Source: an uncultured Eubacteriales bacterium (GTDB lineage: Bacteria; Bacillota; Clostridia; Saccharofermentanales; UBA5734). From it: a DNA stretch of 41,169 nucleotides. The notes below the pieces were generated by a model. The model saw only the letters and a program-made list of their open reading frames with translations. It did not search any database and had not been told where the DNA came from. The DNA lies in the NCBI GenBank assembly GCA_903835065.1, contig CAILLO010000029.1:1-41169 (forward strand). The letters run 5' to 3'. Of the stretch, positions 7,517-16,160 are shown piece after piece (position 1 is the stretch's first letter; each line of letters begins with the position of its first letter). The position numbers and the translations under genes are program-made.

Positions 7517-8539
7517 CTACACCACCTTGATCGCGAAGTCGCGGCACGCGGCCGCGCAGTATCCGCACAGGACGCACGCTGCGGCGTCGACGAAGGCCTT
7601 CCCGTCCGGTCCGAGACTCATCGCGCCTCGAGTGCAGCGGGTCACGCAGGCGCCGCAGCCCGTGCACCAGTCGTGGACGAACAGGCGCTTCCTGCGGGCC
7701 CTGGCCTCGAACGCCGCCTCCGCCGGAATCGGCCGCTCCTCGAACAGGGCGAGGTCCACCTCGACTTCCGCGCGGGTCTGCATGCCCACGGCGAAGGCGT
7801 CGACGTACGGGAGCGACCGGCCGAAGGCGGCCTCCTCCTCCAGCGTGCCGAGCAGGTTGCCGCCACCGAACAGTTTCATGCCGAGGACGCCGATTCCCGC
7901 CCCGTGCGCGTCCGAAGCCGCCTGCAACATGCGCTCCGCCGGACCGTCGATCAGGCCGAGACCCGCACGGTTGAGAATCGGGTGGATCACGTCGACCTCT
8001 TCGTACGGCCCGTGCCCCAGGTCCTCCCAGAAGTCTCGGTCATAGGGGTCTTCGGCACCGCGTCCGGCCGCCGCGGCCTGCACCGCGGCGAAGACCGGCG
8101 AGGCGGCGTGCGTCGAGAAGCCGACCGCGCGCACGAGACCCTTCGCCTTGCTCTCGAGCAGGAATTCGTAGGCCTGGCGGTGGCCCAGGAGGGTCAGCGG
8201 CGTCTCCTGTTCATGGAGCAGGAAGAGGTCGATCGTGTCGAGCCCGAGCTCGCGCCGCGCCTTCTCGAGACTCGCCCGGGCGCCCGCGCGGTCGTAAGCG
8301 TACGACTTGGTGCACACGGTCGGATACCGACCCGCGATGCGCGCGGCTTCCCGGATGTGCGCGTAAGTGCCGTACAACTCCGCCGTGTCGACGAAATCGA
8401 CGCCACGGTCCATCGCATATGCAATCAAGGCTCCCCCCTCTTCCGGAGGAAGCCCCGTCTGCAGCGGGCCGAGGGGCAACGTGCCGAAGCACAGGCGCGG
8501 CACCGGGATCCCGGTTCGGCCGAGCGTCCTTCGTTCCAT
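7517..8539 (-). CDS. Aldo/keto reductase with C-terminal 2[4Fe-4S] ferredoxin domain
   Basis: A 340-residue protein. The TIM-barrel half keeps the AKR tetrad: Asp51 and Tyr56 in VDTAELYGT, Lys78 in VCTKSY and His109 in LFLLHEQE. The last 45 residues form a ferredoxin module with CTGCGACVTRC and CVLCGYCAAAC, so two clusters are expected. Such fusions are common in anaerobic Bacillota, annotated as Fe-S AKR family oxidoreductases of unknown substrate. They presumably link NAD(P)H-dependent carbonyl chemistry to ferredoxin electrons. Its ATG shares one base with the ireB stop (TGATG), so it is translated from the ireB message although not normally part of that cluster. Confidence 0.95.
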   Translation of the reverse strand: MERRTLGRTGIPVPRLCFGTLPLGPLQTGLPPEEGGALIAYAMDRGVDFVDTAELYGTYAHIREAARIAGRYPTVCTKSYAYDRAGARASLEKARRELGLDTIDLFLLHEQETPLTLLGHRQAYEFLLESKAKGLVRAVGFSTHAASPVFAAVQAAAAGRGAEDPYDRDFWEDLGHGPYEEVDVIHPILNRAGLGLIDGPAERMLQAASDAHGAGIGVLGMKLFGGGNLLGTLEEEAAFGRSLPYVDAFAVGMQTRAEVEVDLALFEERPIPAEAAFEARARRKRLFVHDWCTGCGACVTRCTRGAMSLGPDGKAFVDAAACVLCGYCAAACRDFAIKVV

Positions 8540-8790
8540 CAGAGCCTGCCCAGGTACTCCTTGAGGATCACCTCGAGAAGCTCGTCGCGCTCCAGGCGGC
8601 GGATCACGCCGCGGGCGCCGTTGTGGTTCGTGATATAGGTGGGGTCGCCCGACAGGAAGTACCCGACGAGCTGGTTCACCGGGTTGTAGCCCTTCTCGCG
8701 CAAGGCGGCCAGCACCTGCGTCACGATCTCCTTGGTTTCCTGGGTGTGGTCCTGGGTGACCTCGTAGCGTGCGGTCCCGTTGTCCGGCAT
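8539..8790 (-). CDS. ireB: IreB-family regulatory phosphoprotein (UPF0297)
   Basis: An 83-residue protein, the normal size for IreB/YrzL. It shows the family pattern: a Thr-containing N-terminus ([13 protein letters not shown]), then [21 protein letters not shown], then [22 protein letters not shown]. In Enterococcus faecalis IreB is phosphorylated on N-terminal threonines by the PASTA kinase IreK and modulates cephalosporin resistance. Here two Thr positions (Thr12 and Thr16 region) are present. An AAAGGAGG site precedes the ATG and a clear promoter lies 32 bases upstream, so this is the first gene of the operon running down to 1339. Confidence 0.95.
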   Translation of the reverse strand: MPDNGTARYEVTQDHTQETKEIVTQVLAALREKGYNPVNQLVGYFLSGDPTYITNHNGARGVIRRLERDELLEVILKEYLGRL

Positions 8791-8821
8791 CGGATCCCCC
8801 TCCTTTGCGTTCGATGTTTCG

Positions 8822-8850
8822 ATTCTACACCTGTCCCGCGCCCGGGTAAA
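8822..8850 (-). promoter_or_regulatory. Promoter of the ireB operon
   Basis: TTTACC at 8850-8845 and TAGAAT at 8827-8822 with 17 bases between, ending 31 bases before the ireB ATG. Confidence 0.75.
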
Positions 8851-8959
8851 CGCACGCAGGATACGGCGGGGTCGGAAAAGGGCGCGCGGAAGGTGTCGCG
8901 CACCGCCCCCGACGCGGTCTCCGGGCGGATTCCGGCCCTCTCCGACGGTCCTCCGTCCA

Positions 8960-8988
8960 TTGACAGGGGGCCGCCTCCCTCTCATACT
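8960..8988 (+). promoter_or_regulatory. Promoter of the HPr-like gene
   Basis: Consensus TTGACA at 8960-8965 and CATACT at 8983-8988 with 17 bases between, upstream of the only complete plus-strand chromosomal gene here. It is divergent from the ireB promoter 110 bases away. Confidence 0.8.
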
Positions 8989-8999
8989 GGAAAAATCCG

Positions 9000-9017
9000 A
9001 AGGCCCCCCGCGGGCCT
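9000..9017 (+). promoter_or_regulatory. Small GC hairpin in the HPr-like leader
   Basis: AGGCCC pairs with GGGCCT around a six-base loop, in the transcribed leader between the promoter and the AAAGGAG ribosome site. No T-run follows. It could affect mRNA stability or be incidental in GC-rich DNA. Confidence 0.35.
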
Positions 9018-9039
9018 GACCGACCCGAAAGGAGACCCC

Positions 9040-9267
9040 ATGCGCTCCTACGCGATCCAACTCCGCACGATCGCCGACGTCAAGGAATTCGCGCGCATCG
9101 TCAACGCCTGCGACGTCGACATCGACCTCTCGTCCGGCCGCTATGTCGTCGACGCCAAGTCGATCATGGGCGTCTTCAGCCTCGACCTGGGGAAGCCCCT
9201 CCGCGTCGATGTCCACGGGGATTCCCCCGACGGCCTCGAGGCGGAGCTGAAGCGCTTCTTCCTTTAG
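9040..9267 (+). CDS. HPr-like protein without the phospho-acceptor histidine
   Basis: A 75-residue protein with the HPr fold pattern: [35 protein letters not shown] matches the second half of PtsH ([14 protein letters not shown]...I...GxDE) closely. The first half reads [17 protein letters not shown], with none of the L-H-A-R-P phosphorylation motif, so it cannot act as a normal PTS phosphocarrier. Such His-less HPr-like proteins are common in Clostridia and lack an assigned role. AAAGGAG lies five bases before the ATG. Its last 92 bases overlap the 3' end of the convergent rnr gene. Confidence 0.8.
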   Translation: MRSYAIQLRTIADVKEFARIVNACDVDIDLSSGRYVVDAKSIMGVFSLDLGKPLRVDVHGDSPDGLEAELKRFFL

Positions 9268-11218
9268 CGTTTTTCTTCCCCGTCCCCGCCTTCTTGGGCC
9301 GGGACGGACCCGCGCCGTTCGGGGCGCCGCCCCTGCCGCCCGCCCCCTTCGCCCCGCGCCCGTCCCCCCGTCGACCTTCGCCGACGGCCGTTCCGACGCG
9401 CTCGAGCAGGCGGAAGTCGATGCGCCGGCTGACCGGGTCGGCCCGCGCGACCTGGACCCTCAGGCGGTCGCCGACGTGGAAGGTCTCGCCGGTCTGCCGT
9501 CCCCGGGCGTAGAACCCCTCTTCGTCGTACTCGAAGTAGTCGTCGAGCGTCGCGAACGCGATCATCCCCTCGACGGTATTCTCCAGCTCCACGAACATCC
9601 CGGCGCCGATCATGCCCGACACGACGCCCTCGTACTCCTCGCCGACGTGGTGGACCATGAACTCCGCCGCCTTCTGCGACGTCACGTCCCGTTCGGCTTG
9701 CTCAGCGCGCCGCTCGGTGAACGAGGCGTGCAGGCAGACGGCCTCCGCGGACTCGCGGAACGAGGCGAGGCGCAGCGACAGGCCGCGCGGCATTTCCCCG
9801 GGCTTCGCCTGCGGGGCCTCGGCCAGCCAGAGGCGGATGATCCGGTGGATGAAGAGGTCGGGGTAGCGGCGGATCGGCGACGTGAAGTGGCAGTAGTAGC
9901 GCGCGGCGAGTCCGAAGTGCCCGAGGCATTCCGGGGCGTACCGCGCCTTGGCGAGCGAGCGCAGCAGGATGCGCGACAGCAGCTTGCCGTAGGGCTTGCC
10001 CTTGACGGCCTCCAGGATCCCCGCGAGCTGGGCCGACGTCGCGCCCTCGGGCCGGAAGCGGTGGATCTCGCCGAAGTTCTCGGCGATCACGGCGAAGCGG
10101 TGCAGACGGTCCGGGTCGGGCGGCTCGTGCACGCGGTAGGCGAAGGGCGAGCCGAGCCGCAGGAAGTGCTCCGCGACGGTCTCGTTCGCGGCCAGCATGA
10201 ACTCCTCGATCATGCCGTTCGCGAAGGTCGTCGGGTACGGGTGGATGTCGATCGGAGAACCGTCGTCGTCCAGGACCACCTTGGTCTCGGGGAAGTCGAA
10301 GTCCATCGCCCCGCGCGCCGTCCGGCGGCACCGCAGCGTCAGGGCCGCCTCCCGCATGCGGCGGAAGTCCGGCATCAGGGCGGCGTAACGGGCCTTGAGG
10401 TCCTCCGCCTCCCCGTCGGGCGCGGAGAGCAGCGTGAAGACGTCGTCATAGGTCATCCGCTCGTCCGTGCGGATCAGGCTCTCGAAGATCCGGTGCGCGC
10501 GCACCTCGCCCTCGGGCGAGAGGTCCATCGAGCACGTCAGCGTGAAGCGCGACCGCCCGGGGTTGAGGCTGCAGACGCCGTTCGACAGGCGCGGGGGCAG
10601 CATGGGGATCACCCGCCCCGGCGGATACACGCTCGTGCCGCGGGACCGGGCCTCCGCGTCGAGCCGCGAGCCCTCCCGCACATACCACGAGACGTCGGCG
10701 ATGTGCACGCCCAGGCGGGTCCCTCCGTCGGGAAGCGGCTCGACCGACACCGCGTCATCGAGGTCCTTGGCGTCGGCGCCGTCGATCGTGACCATGCGCA
10801 GCGGGCGCAGGTCCGTGCGTCCGCGCGCGAGCTCGGCCGCGATCTCCTCGTCCGTCGGATCGGTGCCGAAGCGCTCCGCCTCGGCGACGACGGCCGCCGG
10901 GAACGCCTCCTCGAGGCCGTACGCGCGCAGGATGCCCGCGACGGCGACGTCCGGCCGGGCCGGGTCGCCCAGCGTCTCGACCACGCGCCCCTTCGCCCGC
11001 GGAGGATTCGCGGCGCCCCAGGGCCCGCGCGCCTCCTCGTCGGGGCGGTAGACGACCTCGACGACCACCTTCATCCCGAAGGGAGCCCCGTTCAGGTCGC
11101 GGCGCGGAATCTCGACGGGCCCCGCGCCGCTCGGGCGCTCGGGCAGGACCAGGCCATCGCGCCCGTCCTCCTTGAGGATGCCGACCACTCGCTCCAGGGT
11201 CTTCGCCAGGTCGTCCAT
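9176..11218 (-). CDS. rnr: Ribonuclease R family exoribonuclease (RNB/S1)
   Basis: A 680-residue 3'-5' exoribonuclease of the RNase II/R family. A short OB-type cold-shock region covers about 15-90, the RNB domain about 135-470 and the S1 domain about 550-625. The metal-binding cluster [13 protein letters not shown] (Asp146 to Asp155) is intact, as is [14 protein letters not shown]. It lacks the N-terminal helix-turn-helix and first cold-shock domain of long RNase R proteins. The last ~60 residues are a basic, Gly/Arg/Pro-rich tail, as often seen in RNase R and thought to bind RNA. The tail runs 92 bases past the end of the convergent HPr-like gene. Start 11218 follows an AGGAGG site. The neighbour secG fits the common Bacillota secG-rnr order; smpB is not present. 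Confidence 0.93.
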   Translation of the reverse strand: MDDLAKTLERVVGILKEDGRDGLVLPERPSGAGPVEIPRRDLNGAPFGMKVVVEVVYRPDEEARGPWGAANPPRAKGRVVETLGDPARPDVAVAGILRAYGLEEAFPAAVVAEAERFGTDPTDEEIAAELARGRTDLRPLRMVTIDGADAKDLDDAVSVEPLPDGGTRLGVHIADVSWYVREGSRLDAEARSRGTSVYPPGRVIPMLPPRLSNGVCSLNPGRSRFTLTCSMDLSPEGEVRAHRIFESLIRTDERMTYDDVFTLLSAPDGEAEDLKARYAALMPDFRRMREAALTLRCRRTARGAMDFDFPETKVVLDDDGSPIDIHPYPTTFANGMIEEFMLAANETVAEHFLRLGSPFAYRVHEPPDPDRLHRFAVIAENFGEIHRFRPEGATSAQLAGILEAVKGKPYGKLLSRILLRSLAKARYAPECLGHFGLAARYYCHFTSPIRRYPDLFIHRIIRLWLAEAPQAKPGEMPRGLSLRLASFRESAEAVCLHASFTERRAEQAERDVTSQKAAEFMVHHVGEEYEGVVSGMIGAGMFVELENTVEGMIAFATLDDYFEYDEEGFYARGRQTGETFHVGDRLRVQVARADPVSRRIDFRLLERVGTAVGEGRRGDGRGAKGAGGRGGAPNGAGPSRPKKAGTGKKNAKGRSASAPPRGRRGNPRGHRRGGASPGRG

Positions 11219-11285
11219 TCCGCCCTCCTCGCCCGGTCGTCCGGCCGCGTTCCCTGCAGGCCGCGCCGATACCGTTCCTGTCCTC

Positions 11286-11291
11286 ATTATA
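11286..11291 (-). promoter_or_regulatory. Consensus -10 box upstream of rnr
   Basis: TATAAT on the minus strand, 68 bases before the rnr start and just past a terminator-like stem after secG. The expected -35 position (CGGCTC) does not match, so this is either a weak promoter or fortuitous. Confidence 0.45.
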
Positions 11292-11305
11292 CGGGAAGGA
11301 TGCAC

Positions 11306-11338
11306 GAAGAGCCGCCCCGGAATCCGGGACGGCTCTTC
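11306..11338 (-). terminator. Stem-loop after secG
   Basis: GAAGAGCCG/CGGCTCTTC and inner CCCGG/CCGGG around a three-base loop, with one C-A mismatch. It lies 25 bases past the secG stop. There is no clear T-run, so it may terminate inefficiently or protect the secG mRNA 3' end. Confidence 0.6.
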
Positions 11339-11362
11339 GGGAAGCCTGGGACGCGAGGACGG

Positions 11363-11605
11363 TCAGCCCTTGGTCAGCAGGTAGAGGACGACGGTGAGAA
11401 GGAAGAAGATCACGGCGATGCCGGACGTGAACTTCTTGAGGAGGGCGTCGATGCTGCGGGCCTTGGTCTTGCTGAAGAACGTGTCCGCGCCGCCGGCGAT
11501 CGAGCCGAGGCCCTGGGAGGCACCCTTCTGGAACAGCACCATGACGACGAGGACGACGCAGACCAGAAGGTCGAGGATCGACAGAATAATCAGGAGTGCG
11601 GACAT
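11363..11605 (-). CDS. secG: Preprotein translocase subunit SecG
   Basis: An 80-residue protein with the two-helix SecG layout: a first membrane segment at about 3-25 (LLIILSILDLLVCVVLVVMVLF), the conserved QKGASQGLGSIAGGA loop, and a second segment at about 60-78. SecG sits beside SecYE in the translocon and assists SecA-driven export. GGAGGT lies five bases before the ATG, and a promoter with 17-base spacing is 52 bases upstream. It precedes rnr, the usual order in Bacillota. Confidence 0.96.
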   Translation of the reverse strand: MSALLIILSILDLLVCVVLVVMVLFQKGASQGLGSIAGGADTFFSKTKARSIDALLKKFTSGIAVIFFLLTVVLYLLTKG

Positions 11606-11657
11606 GGGGTACCTCCGTCATTCGGGTTCGGGCCGCCATCAACGCGCGGCAAGTGCG

Positions 11658-11686
11658 ATATTACCACAAAGCCGGGAGGCGCGCAA
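11658..11686 (-). promoter_or_regulatory. Promoter of secG
   Basis: TTGCGC at 11686-11681 and TAATAT at 11663-11658, spacing 17, in the gap between the CopZ-like gene and secG. Confidence 0.65.
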
Positions 11687-11694
11687 TCGAGGGT

Positions 11695-11907
11695 TCAGCC
11701 GATCGGGGCCGCCCCGTAGCCGGTGTCGACCGACTTGGCGACGATGCTCTCGAGGCTCGTGACGGCGGGGTCGAAGTCCACGACCATCTCGGCGATCGAG
11801 AAGTCGACATCGGCCTTCTTCACGCCGTCCATCTTCGATATCACGCGCATGAGCCGGTTCGCGCAGCCCGTGCAGGACATGCCGCTGATCTGGAATTTCT
11901 GGACCAT
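11695..11907 (-). CDS. Heavy-metal-associated (HMA) domain protein, CopZ-like
   Basis: A 70-residue single-domain metallochaperone. The GMSCTGCANR loop near residues 9-18 holds the paired cysteines that bind Cu(I) or a similar soft metal, followed by the beta-alpha-beta pattern GVKKADVDFSIAEMVVDFDP. In the family such proteins hand copper to P1B ATPases. Here the neighbouring P-type ATPase is of the Ca2+ class, not a copper pump, so a functional pairing is not implied and the true partner is elsewhere. GGAAGGAG lies six bases before the ATG. Confidence 0.9.
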   Translation of the reverse strand: MVQKFQISGMSCTGCANRLMRVISKMDGVKKADVDFSIAEMVVDFDPAVTSLESIVAKSVDTGYGAAPIG

Positions 11908-12035
11908 GTTGTGCTCCTTCCGGTACCTGGGCCCCGATGGCCCGATTCGTGCCGATATCCGAAGCGTACCACACCGTCCGTGCCCCCGTCCGTATCAATC
12001 CGCACGGGTTTCGGCGGAATCGGCCGCGACCGTCG

Positions 12036-14807
12036 TCAGACGGCCTTCTTCCGGTCCAGCAGGCGGCGCGCCAGCTTGTAGATCTCGCCGGCGGCGAAGG
12101 GGACCAGCGCGAAGACGAGGACGATGGCCCAGTCCCGGAGACCCAGGGGGTCCGTGTGGAAGACCGGGTCGAGGAACGGGACGTAGATCACGGCGAGAAG
12201 CAGGCCCATCGACGCGAGGAAGGCCCAGACCATCTGCGGGTTCGTGAACCAGCCGATGCGGAAGATCGAGTGGCGTTCGGAGCGGGCGGTGAAGGCGCGC
12301 AGCAGCTCCGCGAAGATCAGAGTCGTGAAGGCCATCGTCCGGGCGTAGACGACGGTGTCGCTCGACGCGCCGGCCGCGGGGTCGAACAGGAAGAGGTGGC
12401 CGAGCGAGAGGGTGAAGACCCCGTAGACGGCGGCGAAGATCGCGGTCGACTGCACGATGATGGCGCCGATCATGTCGCCGTTGATGATCGCCTCGGCCTT
12501 GCTGCGCGGGCGGTTGGACATGATGTCGGGGTCGCCCTTCTCGCTGCCCAGCGCGAGCGCGGGGAAGCTGTCGGTGACGAGGTTCAGCCAGAGCAGCTGG
12601 ATCGGCAGCAGCGGGACGAAGCCGGGGCCCAGGATCAGCGAGGTCAGGAAGATCACGAGGATTTCGCCGACGTTGCAGGACAGCAGGAAGCCGACGAACT
12701 TGCGGATGTTGCTGTAGATGATGCGGCCTTCCTCGACCGCGGAGACGATGCTCGCGAAGTTGTCGTCGGTGAGGATCATGTCGGCCGTGCCCTTGGCGAC
12801 GTCGGTGCCCGTGATGCCCATGGCGACGCCGATGTCGGCGCTCTTGAGGGCCATCGCGTCGTTGACGCCGTCCCCGGTCATGGACGCGATGTGGCCGTTG
12901 GCGCGCAGGGCGGTCACGATGCGGACCTTGTGGTCGGGCGACACGCGGGCGTATACGGCGGTTTGCTCGACGGCCACGCGCAGCTGCGCGTCGTCCATCG
13001 CGTCGAGCTCGTGCCCGGCGAGCACGCGGTCGTCCTCGTCCATCATGCCGAGGTCCTTCGCGATCGCGACGGCCGTGTCCTTGTAGTCGCCGGTGATCAT
13101 GACCGGGCGGATGCCGGCCTTCGCGCAGAGGCGCACGGCGTCGCGGACCTCCGGGCGGGCCGGGTCGATCATGCCGACGAGGCCGAGGAAGACCATGTCG
13201 TCCTCCACGGTCGCGGGGTCCGTGAGCGTCTCCATCGGGAGGTCCATCCCGTGGCGGCGGTAGGCGAACGCCAGCACGCGCAGCGCCGACGTCGCGAGGT
13301 CGTGGTTCACGGCGAGGACCGCCTCGCGGCCCGCCGCGTCGAGTTCGACTTCGCCGTCCGCGGTCAGGACGCGGCTGCAGCGGGCGACCATCAGGTCGGG
13401 GGCTCCCTTGGTGAGCGACAGGATATGCTTCGGCTCGAAGCCGTTCTGGAAGGTCGTCATGCGCTTGCGGTCGGAGTCGAAGGGGATCTCGCCGACGCGG
13501 CGGTGGTCCCGGCGCCCCGTCTCGGGGTCGATGCCGCCCTTGGCGGCGGCGACGACGAGCGCGCCCTCGGTCGGGTCGCCGACGATGCCCCAGCCGCCCT
13601 CCTCCTTTTCGCGGAGGATCGCGTCGTTGCACAGCAGCGCGGCGTGGAGCAGGCGCTCGAGCACGGGGGAGGAGGCGTCCGCGGGGCCGGACATCGCCTG
13701 GATCCCGCCGGCCGGGGAATACCCCTGTCCGCTCACGGCGAAGAGCGTTCCGTCGCAGGCGATGCGGGTGACGGTCATCGCGTTCTGGGTCAGCGTGCCG
13801 GTCTTGTCGGAGCAGATCGTGTCGACGCAGCCGAGCGTCTCGACGGCGAGCAGGCGCTTCATGATCGCGTGGCGCTCGACCATCCGCTTCATGCCCAGCG
13901 CGAGGACGATCGTGACGACGGCCGGGAGGCCTTCGGGGATCGCGGCGACGGCGAGGGAGACCGCGGTCAGGAACAGCGGCAGCGGTTCGCCCTTCTCGAG
14001 CAGCCCGACGAGGAACACGACGGCGCATACGGCGAGGCACAGGATGCCGAGCCACTTGCCGAGCTGATTGAGGCTCTTCTGGAGGGGCGTCGCCTCCTCC
14101 ACCATGTTCTGCAGGCGGTCGGCGATGCGGCCGATCTCCGTGGTGCCGGCCGTGCCGACCACGACGCCGCGGCCGCGGCCGTAGGTGACCACGGTGCTCA
14201 TGTAGAGCAGATTGGTGCGGTCGCCGAGCGGGACCTCCGCGTCGAACGTGGCGGCGGCGGTCTTTTCGACCGGAACGGACTCGCCGGTCAGGGAGGCTTC
14301 TTCGACCTTGAGGCTGCTGCTCTCGAAGAGGCGGAGGTCGGCGGGAACGATGTCGCCGGCTTCGACCAGCACGACGTCTCCGGGGACGAGGGAGGCGGAC
14401 GGGACGTGCCCGATCTGTCCGTCGCGCAGCACGCGGGCCCCGGGCGCGGCCATCTTCTTCAGCGCTTCGAGCGCCTTTTCGGCCTTGCCTTCCTGGATCA
14501 CGCCGAGCGTGGCGTTCACGACGACGATCGCGATGATCACGAGGGCGTCGATCCACTCGCCGACGAAGGCCGAGACGACGCTGGCGACGATCAGCACGAT
14601 CACGAGGAAGTCCTTGAACTGCTCGAGCAGTTTCTGGAGCAGCGTCGCGCCGGCCTTCTCGGCCAGTTCATTGGGGCCGTGTACGGCGAGGCGGCGGGCC
14701 GCTTCCGCGGCGGACAGGCCGACGGAGGGGTCGGTCGAGAGGCGCTCGAAGGTCTCGGCGGGCGTGCTGAAGTAGTACGGTCTGCCGGAGTTCGCGGGTT
14801 CTGGCAT
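12036..14807 (-). CDS. Type IIA calcium-transporting P-type ATPase (SERCA/PMCA-like)
   Basis: A 923-residue cation pump with full P-type architecture. An N-terminal cation-ATPase domain spans about 15-85. The actuator carries LTGESVPV (173-180), PEGLPA is in M4 (291-296), and the phosphorylation site DKTGTLT has Asp334. Further motifs are KGAPD in the nucleotide domain, MITGD, and [22 protein letters not shown]. Late membrane segments hold NVGEI in M5 and NLVTD in M6, matching SERCA calcium ligands, so Ca2+ export is the best call; Mn2+ or other type II cations cannot be excluded. AGGAGG lies eight bases before the ATG. It seems to be transcribed alone, with the tRNA terminator upstream and the HMA gene downstream. 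Confidence 0.93.
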   Translation of the reverse strand: MPEPANSGRPYYFSTPAETFERLSTDPSVGLSAAEAARRLAVHGPNELAEKAGATLLQKLLEQFKDFLVIVLIVASVVSAFVGEWIDALVIIAIVVVNATLGVIQEGKAEKALEALKKMAAPGARVLRDGQIGHVPSASLVPGDVVLVEAGDIVPADLRLFESSSLKVEEASLTGESVPVEKTAAATFDAEVPLGDRTNLLYMSTVVTYGRGRGVVVGTAGTTEIGRIADRLQNMVEEATPLQKSLNQLGKWLGILCLAVCAVVFLVGLLEKGEPLPLFLTAVSLAVAAIPEGLPAVVTIVLALGMKRMVERHAIMKRLLAVETLGCVDTICSDKTGTLTQNAMTVTRIACDGTLFAVSGQGYSPAGGIQAMSGPADASSPVLERLLHAALLCNDAILREKEEGGWGIVGDPTEGALVVAAAKGGIDPETGRRDHRRVGEIPFDSDRKRMTTFQNGFEPKHILSLTKGAPDLMVARCSRVLTADGEVELDAAGREAVLAVNHDLATSALRVLAFAYRRHGMDLPMETLTDPATVEDDMVFLGLVGMIDPARPEVRDAVRLCAKAGIRPVMITGDYKDTAVAIAKDLGMMDEDDRVLAGHELDAMDDAQLRVAVEQTAVYARVSPDHKVRIVTALRANGHIASMTGDGVNDAMALKSADIGVAMGITGTDVAKGTADMILTDDNFASIVSAVEEGRIIYSNIRKFVGFLLSCNVGEILVIFLTSLILGPGFVPLLPIQLLWLNLVTDSFPALALGSEKGDPDIMSNRPRSKAEAIINGDMIGAIIVQSTAIFAAVYGVFTLSLGHLFLFDPAAGASSDTVVYARTMAFTTLIFAELLRAFTARSERHSIFRIGWFTNPQMVWAFLASMGLLLAVIYVPFLDPVFHTDPLGLRDWAIVLVFALVPFAAGEIYKLARRLLDRKKAV

Positions 14808-14911
14808 GTCGGTCGTCCTCCTGTTCGCCGTCTCGACGACGCATCACCGCTATGATAGCAAAGGTCCCGGCCGCGCGCGAGGGGGAGGGGGCTGAATCCC
14901 GGAAAAAGCGA

Positions 14912-14935
14912 AGGACCGCCGGTGAAGGCGGTCCT
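14912..14935 (-). terminator. Terminator of the Val-Asp-Phe tRNA operon
   Basis: A perfect nine-pair stem AGGACCGCC/GGCGGTCCT with a six-base loop, beginning at the CCA of tRNA-Phe. On the minus strand it is followed by TCGCTTTTTCC, a standard rho-independent tail. Confidence 0.85.
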
Positions 14936-15010
14936 GGTGCCCAGAGTCGGAATCGAACCAACGACACGTAGATTTTCAGTCTACTGCTCTACCGACTGAG
15001 CTATCTGGGC
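14935..15010 (-). tRNA. tRNA-Phe (anticodon GAA)
   Basis: Acceptor stem GCCCAGA/TCTGGGC, D-stem GCTC/GAGC, anticodon stem GTAGA/TCTAC with loop CTGAAAA, T-stem GTTGG/CCGAC, discriminator A and encoded CCA. Last gene of a three-tRNA cluster. Confidence 0.98.
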
Positions 15011-15015
15011 GTGAA

Positions 15016-15039
15016 CAGCCGGCTCTTTCGAACCGGCTG
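15016..15039 (-). other. Inverted repeat between tRNA-Asp and tRNA-Phe
   Basis: CAGCCGG and CCGGCTG flank ten bases, making a seven-pair stem in the 38-base spacer. No T-run follows on the minus strand, so it is more likely a processing or spacer stem than a terminator. Confidence 0.5.
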
Positions 15040-15048
15040 CACATTTGC

Positions 15049-15125
15049 TGGCGACCCGGAAGGGGCTCGAACCCTCGACCTCCAACGTGACAGGCTGGCA
15101 TTCTAACCAACTGAACTACCGGGCC
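15049..15125 (-). tRNA. tRNA-Asp (anticodon GTC)
   Basis: Acceptor stem GGCCCGG/CCGGGTC with one G-T pair, anticodon stem CCAGC/GTTGG with loop CTGTCAC, T-loop TTCGAGC, discriminator G (an aspartate identity base) and encoded CCA. Confidence 0.97.
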
Positions 15126-15155
15126 GTGTGTTTCGCCATCCACGCTGGGGCGTCC

Positions 15156-15231
15156 TGGTGGGCGCTACAGGGCTCGAACCTGTGACCCCCTGCTTGTAAG
15201 GCAGGTGCTCTCCCGGCTGAGCTAAGCGCCC
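15156..15231 (-). tRNA. tRNA-Val (anticodon TAC)
   Basis: Acceptor stem GGGCGCT/AGCGCCC, D-stem GCTC/GAGC, anticodon stem CCTGC/GCAGG with loop CTTACAA, T-stem ACAGG/CCTGT, discriminator A and encoded CCA. First gene of the cluster. With the GAC isoacceptor at 1158-1234 it covers the valine codon box. Confidence 0.98.
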
Positions 15232-15261
15232 GGAAGGGCCATCGCGTGAGCGGCAAAACGA

Positions 15262-15291
15262 AGTATAGACGAAATCCCGCGCGCCTGTCAA
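15262..15291 (-). promoter_or_regulatory. Promoter of the Val-Asp-Phe tRNA cluster
   Basis: TTGACA at 15291-15286 and TATACT at 15267-15262, spacing 18, about 30 bases before tRNA-Val(TAC). The ten-base palindrome CAACATGTTG abuts the -35 box upstream (15292-15301). Confidence 0.8.
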
Positions 15292-15329
15292 CAACATGTT
15301 GCACGGCGCGCCGGCCGTGCGGCGACCGC

Positions 15330-16157
15330 TCATCGGCGGCGCGGGAATACCGTCTCCGCATTGCGGCGGACGATGCCGCACAGCGTCTCGATCGACAGGC
15401 CGTGCAGGTCGGCGACGGTCCGGGCCACGAGCTCGACGAACGCGGGCTCGTTGCGCTCCCCGCGGTGCGGGACGGGCGTCAGGTACGGGCAGTCCGTCTC
15501 CACGAGCAGCCGCGACGGCGGAATGCTCTTCACTACCTCGAGCAGGCGGCTCGCGTTCCGGAACGTCACGGGGCCGGCGAACGAAAGGAAGAAGCCGAGG
15601 CCCATCAACTCCTTCGCGGTCTCGACGCTGCCGCCGAAGCAGTGGAACACGCCCGGCACGCGCCGCAGGCGCCCCTCGGCATGCAGGTCGCGCATCAGGC
15701 GCAGGCTGTCCTCCGTCGCTTCGCGCTCGTGGACGATCACGGGCAGGTCGAGCTCGCGGGCCATCTCCATGTGCAGCCGGAAGACGGCGCGCTGGACGTC
15801 CCGCGGGGAGAGGTCGTAGTGGTAGTCGAGACCGGTCTCGCCGATCGCGACGGGGAGCGTCCCGGTGCCGGCTCCGGTACGGGCCATCTCGCGCAACTCG
15901 GCCATCGCGGCCGCGTCGGCGTCCCTGGAGTCGTGCGGGTGGATGCCGACGGCGGCGCGCAGCGCGACGGGGCGCCCGTCGTGGCGCGCGACCGTCTCGA
16001 GGGCGAGGCGCGACGAGGGCAGGTCGTACGAGGCGACCAGGATGTCGGTCACGCCGGCGTCGTCGGCGCGCGCGAGGACGGCGGGGAGGTCTTCGGCGAG
16101 ACGAGGGTCGTTCAGGTGGGCGTGCGTGTCGAAGAAGCGCGGACCGTCGGGGTCCAT
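15330..16157 (-). CDS. tatD: TatD-family metal-dependent hydrolase
   Basis: A 275-residue TIM-barrel amidohydrolase-fold DNase. Metal ligands are visible: FDTHAHLND near the start, GETGLDY mid-protein, VIVHERE, FHCFGG and ETDCPYL with its terminal Asp. TatD/YabD proteins act as 3'-5' DNases or tRNA/peptide hydrolases; the physiological substrate is unsettled. It starts three bases after the metG stop and so belongs to the metG operon, as metS-yabD does in Bacillus subtilis. Confidence 0.95.
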   Translation of the reverse strand: MDPDGPRFFDTHAHLNDPRLAEDLPAVLARADDAGVTDILVASYDLPSSRLALETVARHDGRPVALRAAVGIHPHDSRDADAAAMAELREMARTGAGTGTLPVAIGETGLDYHYDLSPRDVQRAVFRLHMEMARELDLPVIVHEREATEDSLRLMRDLHAEGRLRRVPGVFHCFGGSVETAKELMGLGFFLSFAGPVTFRNASRLLEVVKSIPPSRLLVETDCPYLTPVPHRGERNEPAFVELVARTVADLHGLSIETLCGIVRRNAETVFPRRR

Positions 16158-16160
16158 GGG

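Noticed and set aside
12000-14560. Second minus-strand frame parallel to the Ca2+ ATPase
   Set aside because: An Arg-rich out-of-frame shadow of the ATPase with no motifs.
11695-14807. CopZ-like chaperone and P-type ATPase as a copper efflux pair
   Set aside because: The ATPase has PEGLPA, NVGEI and NLVTD (type IIA Ca2+ ligands) and no CPC or HMA domains, so it is not a copper pump.
14808-14911. TATCAT box upstream of the Ca2+ ATPase as a promoter
   Set aside because: No acceptable -35 hexamer; left unlisted.
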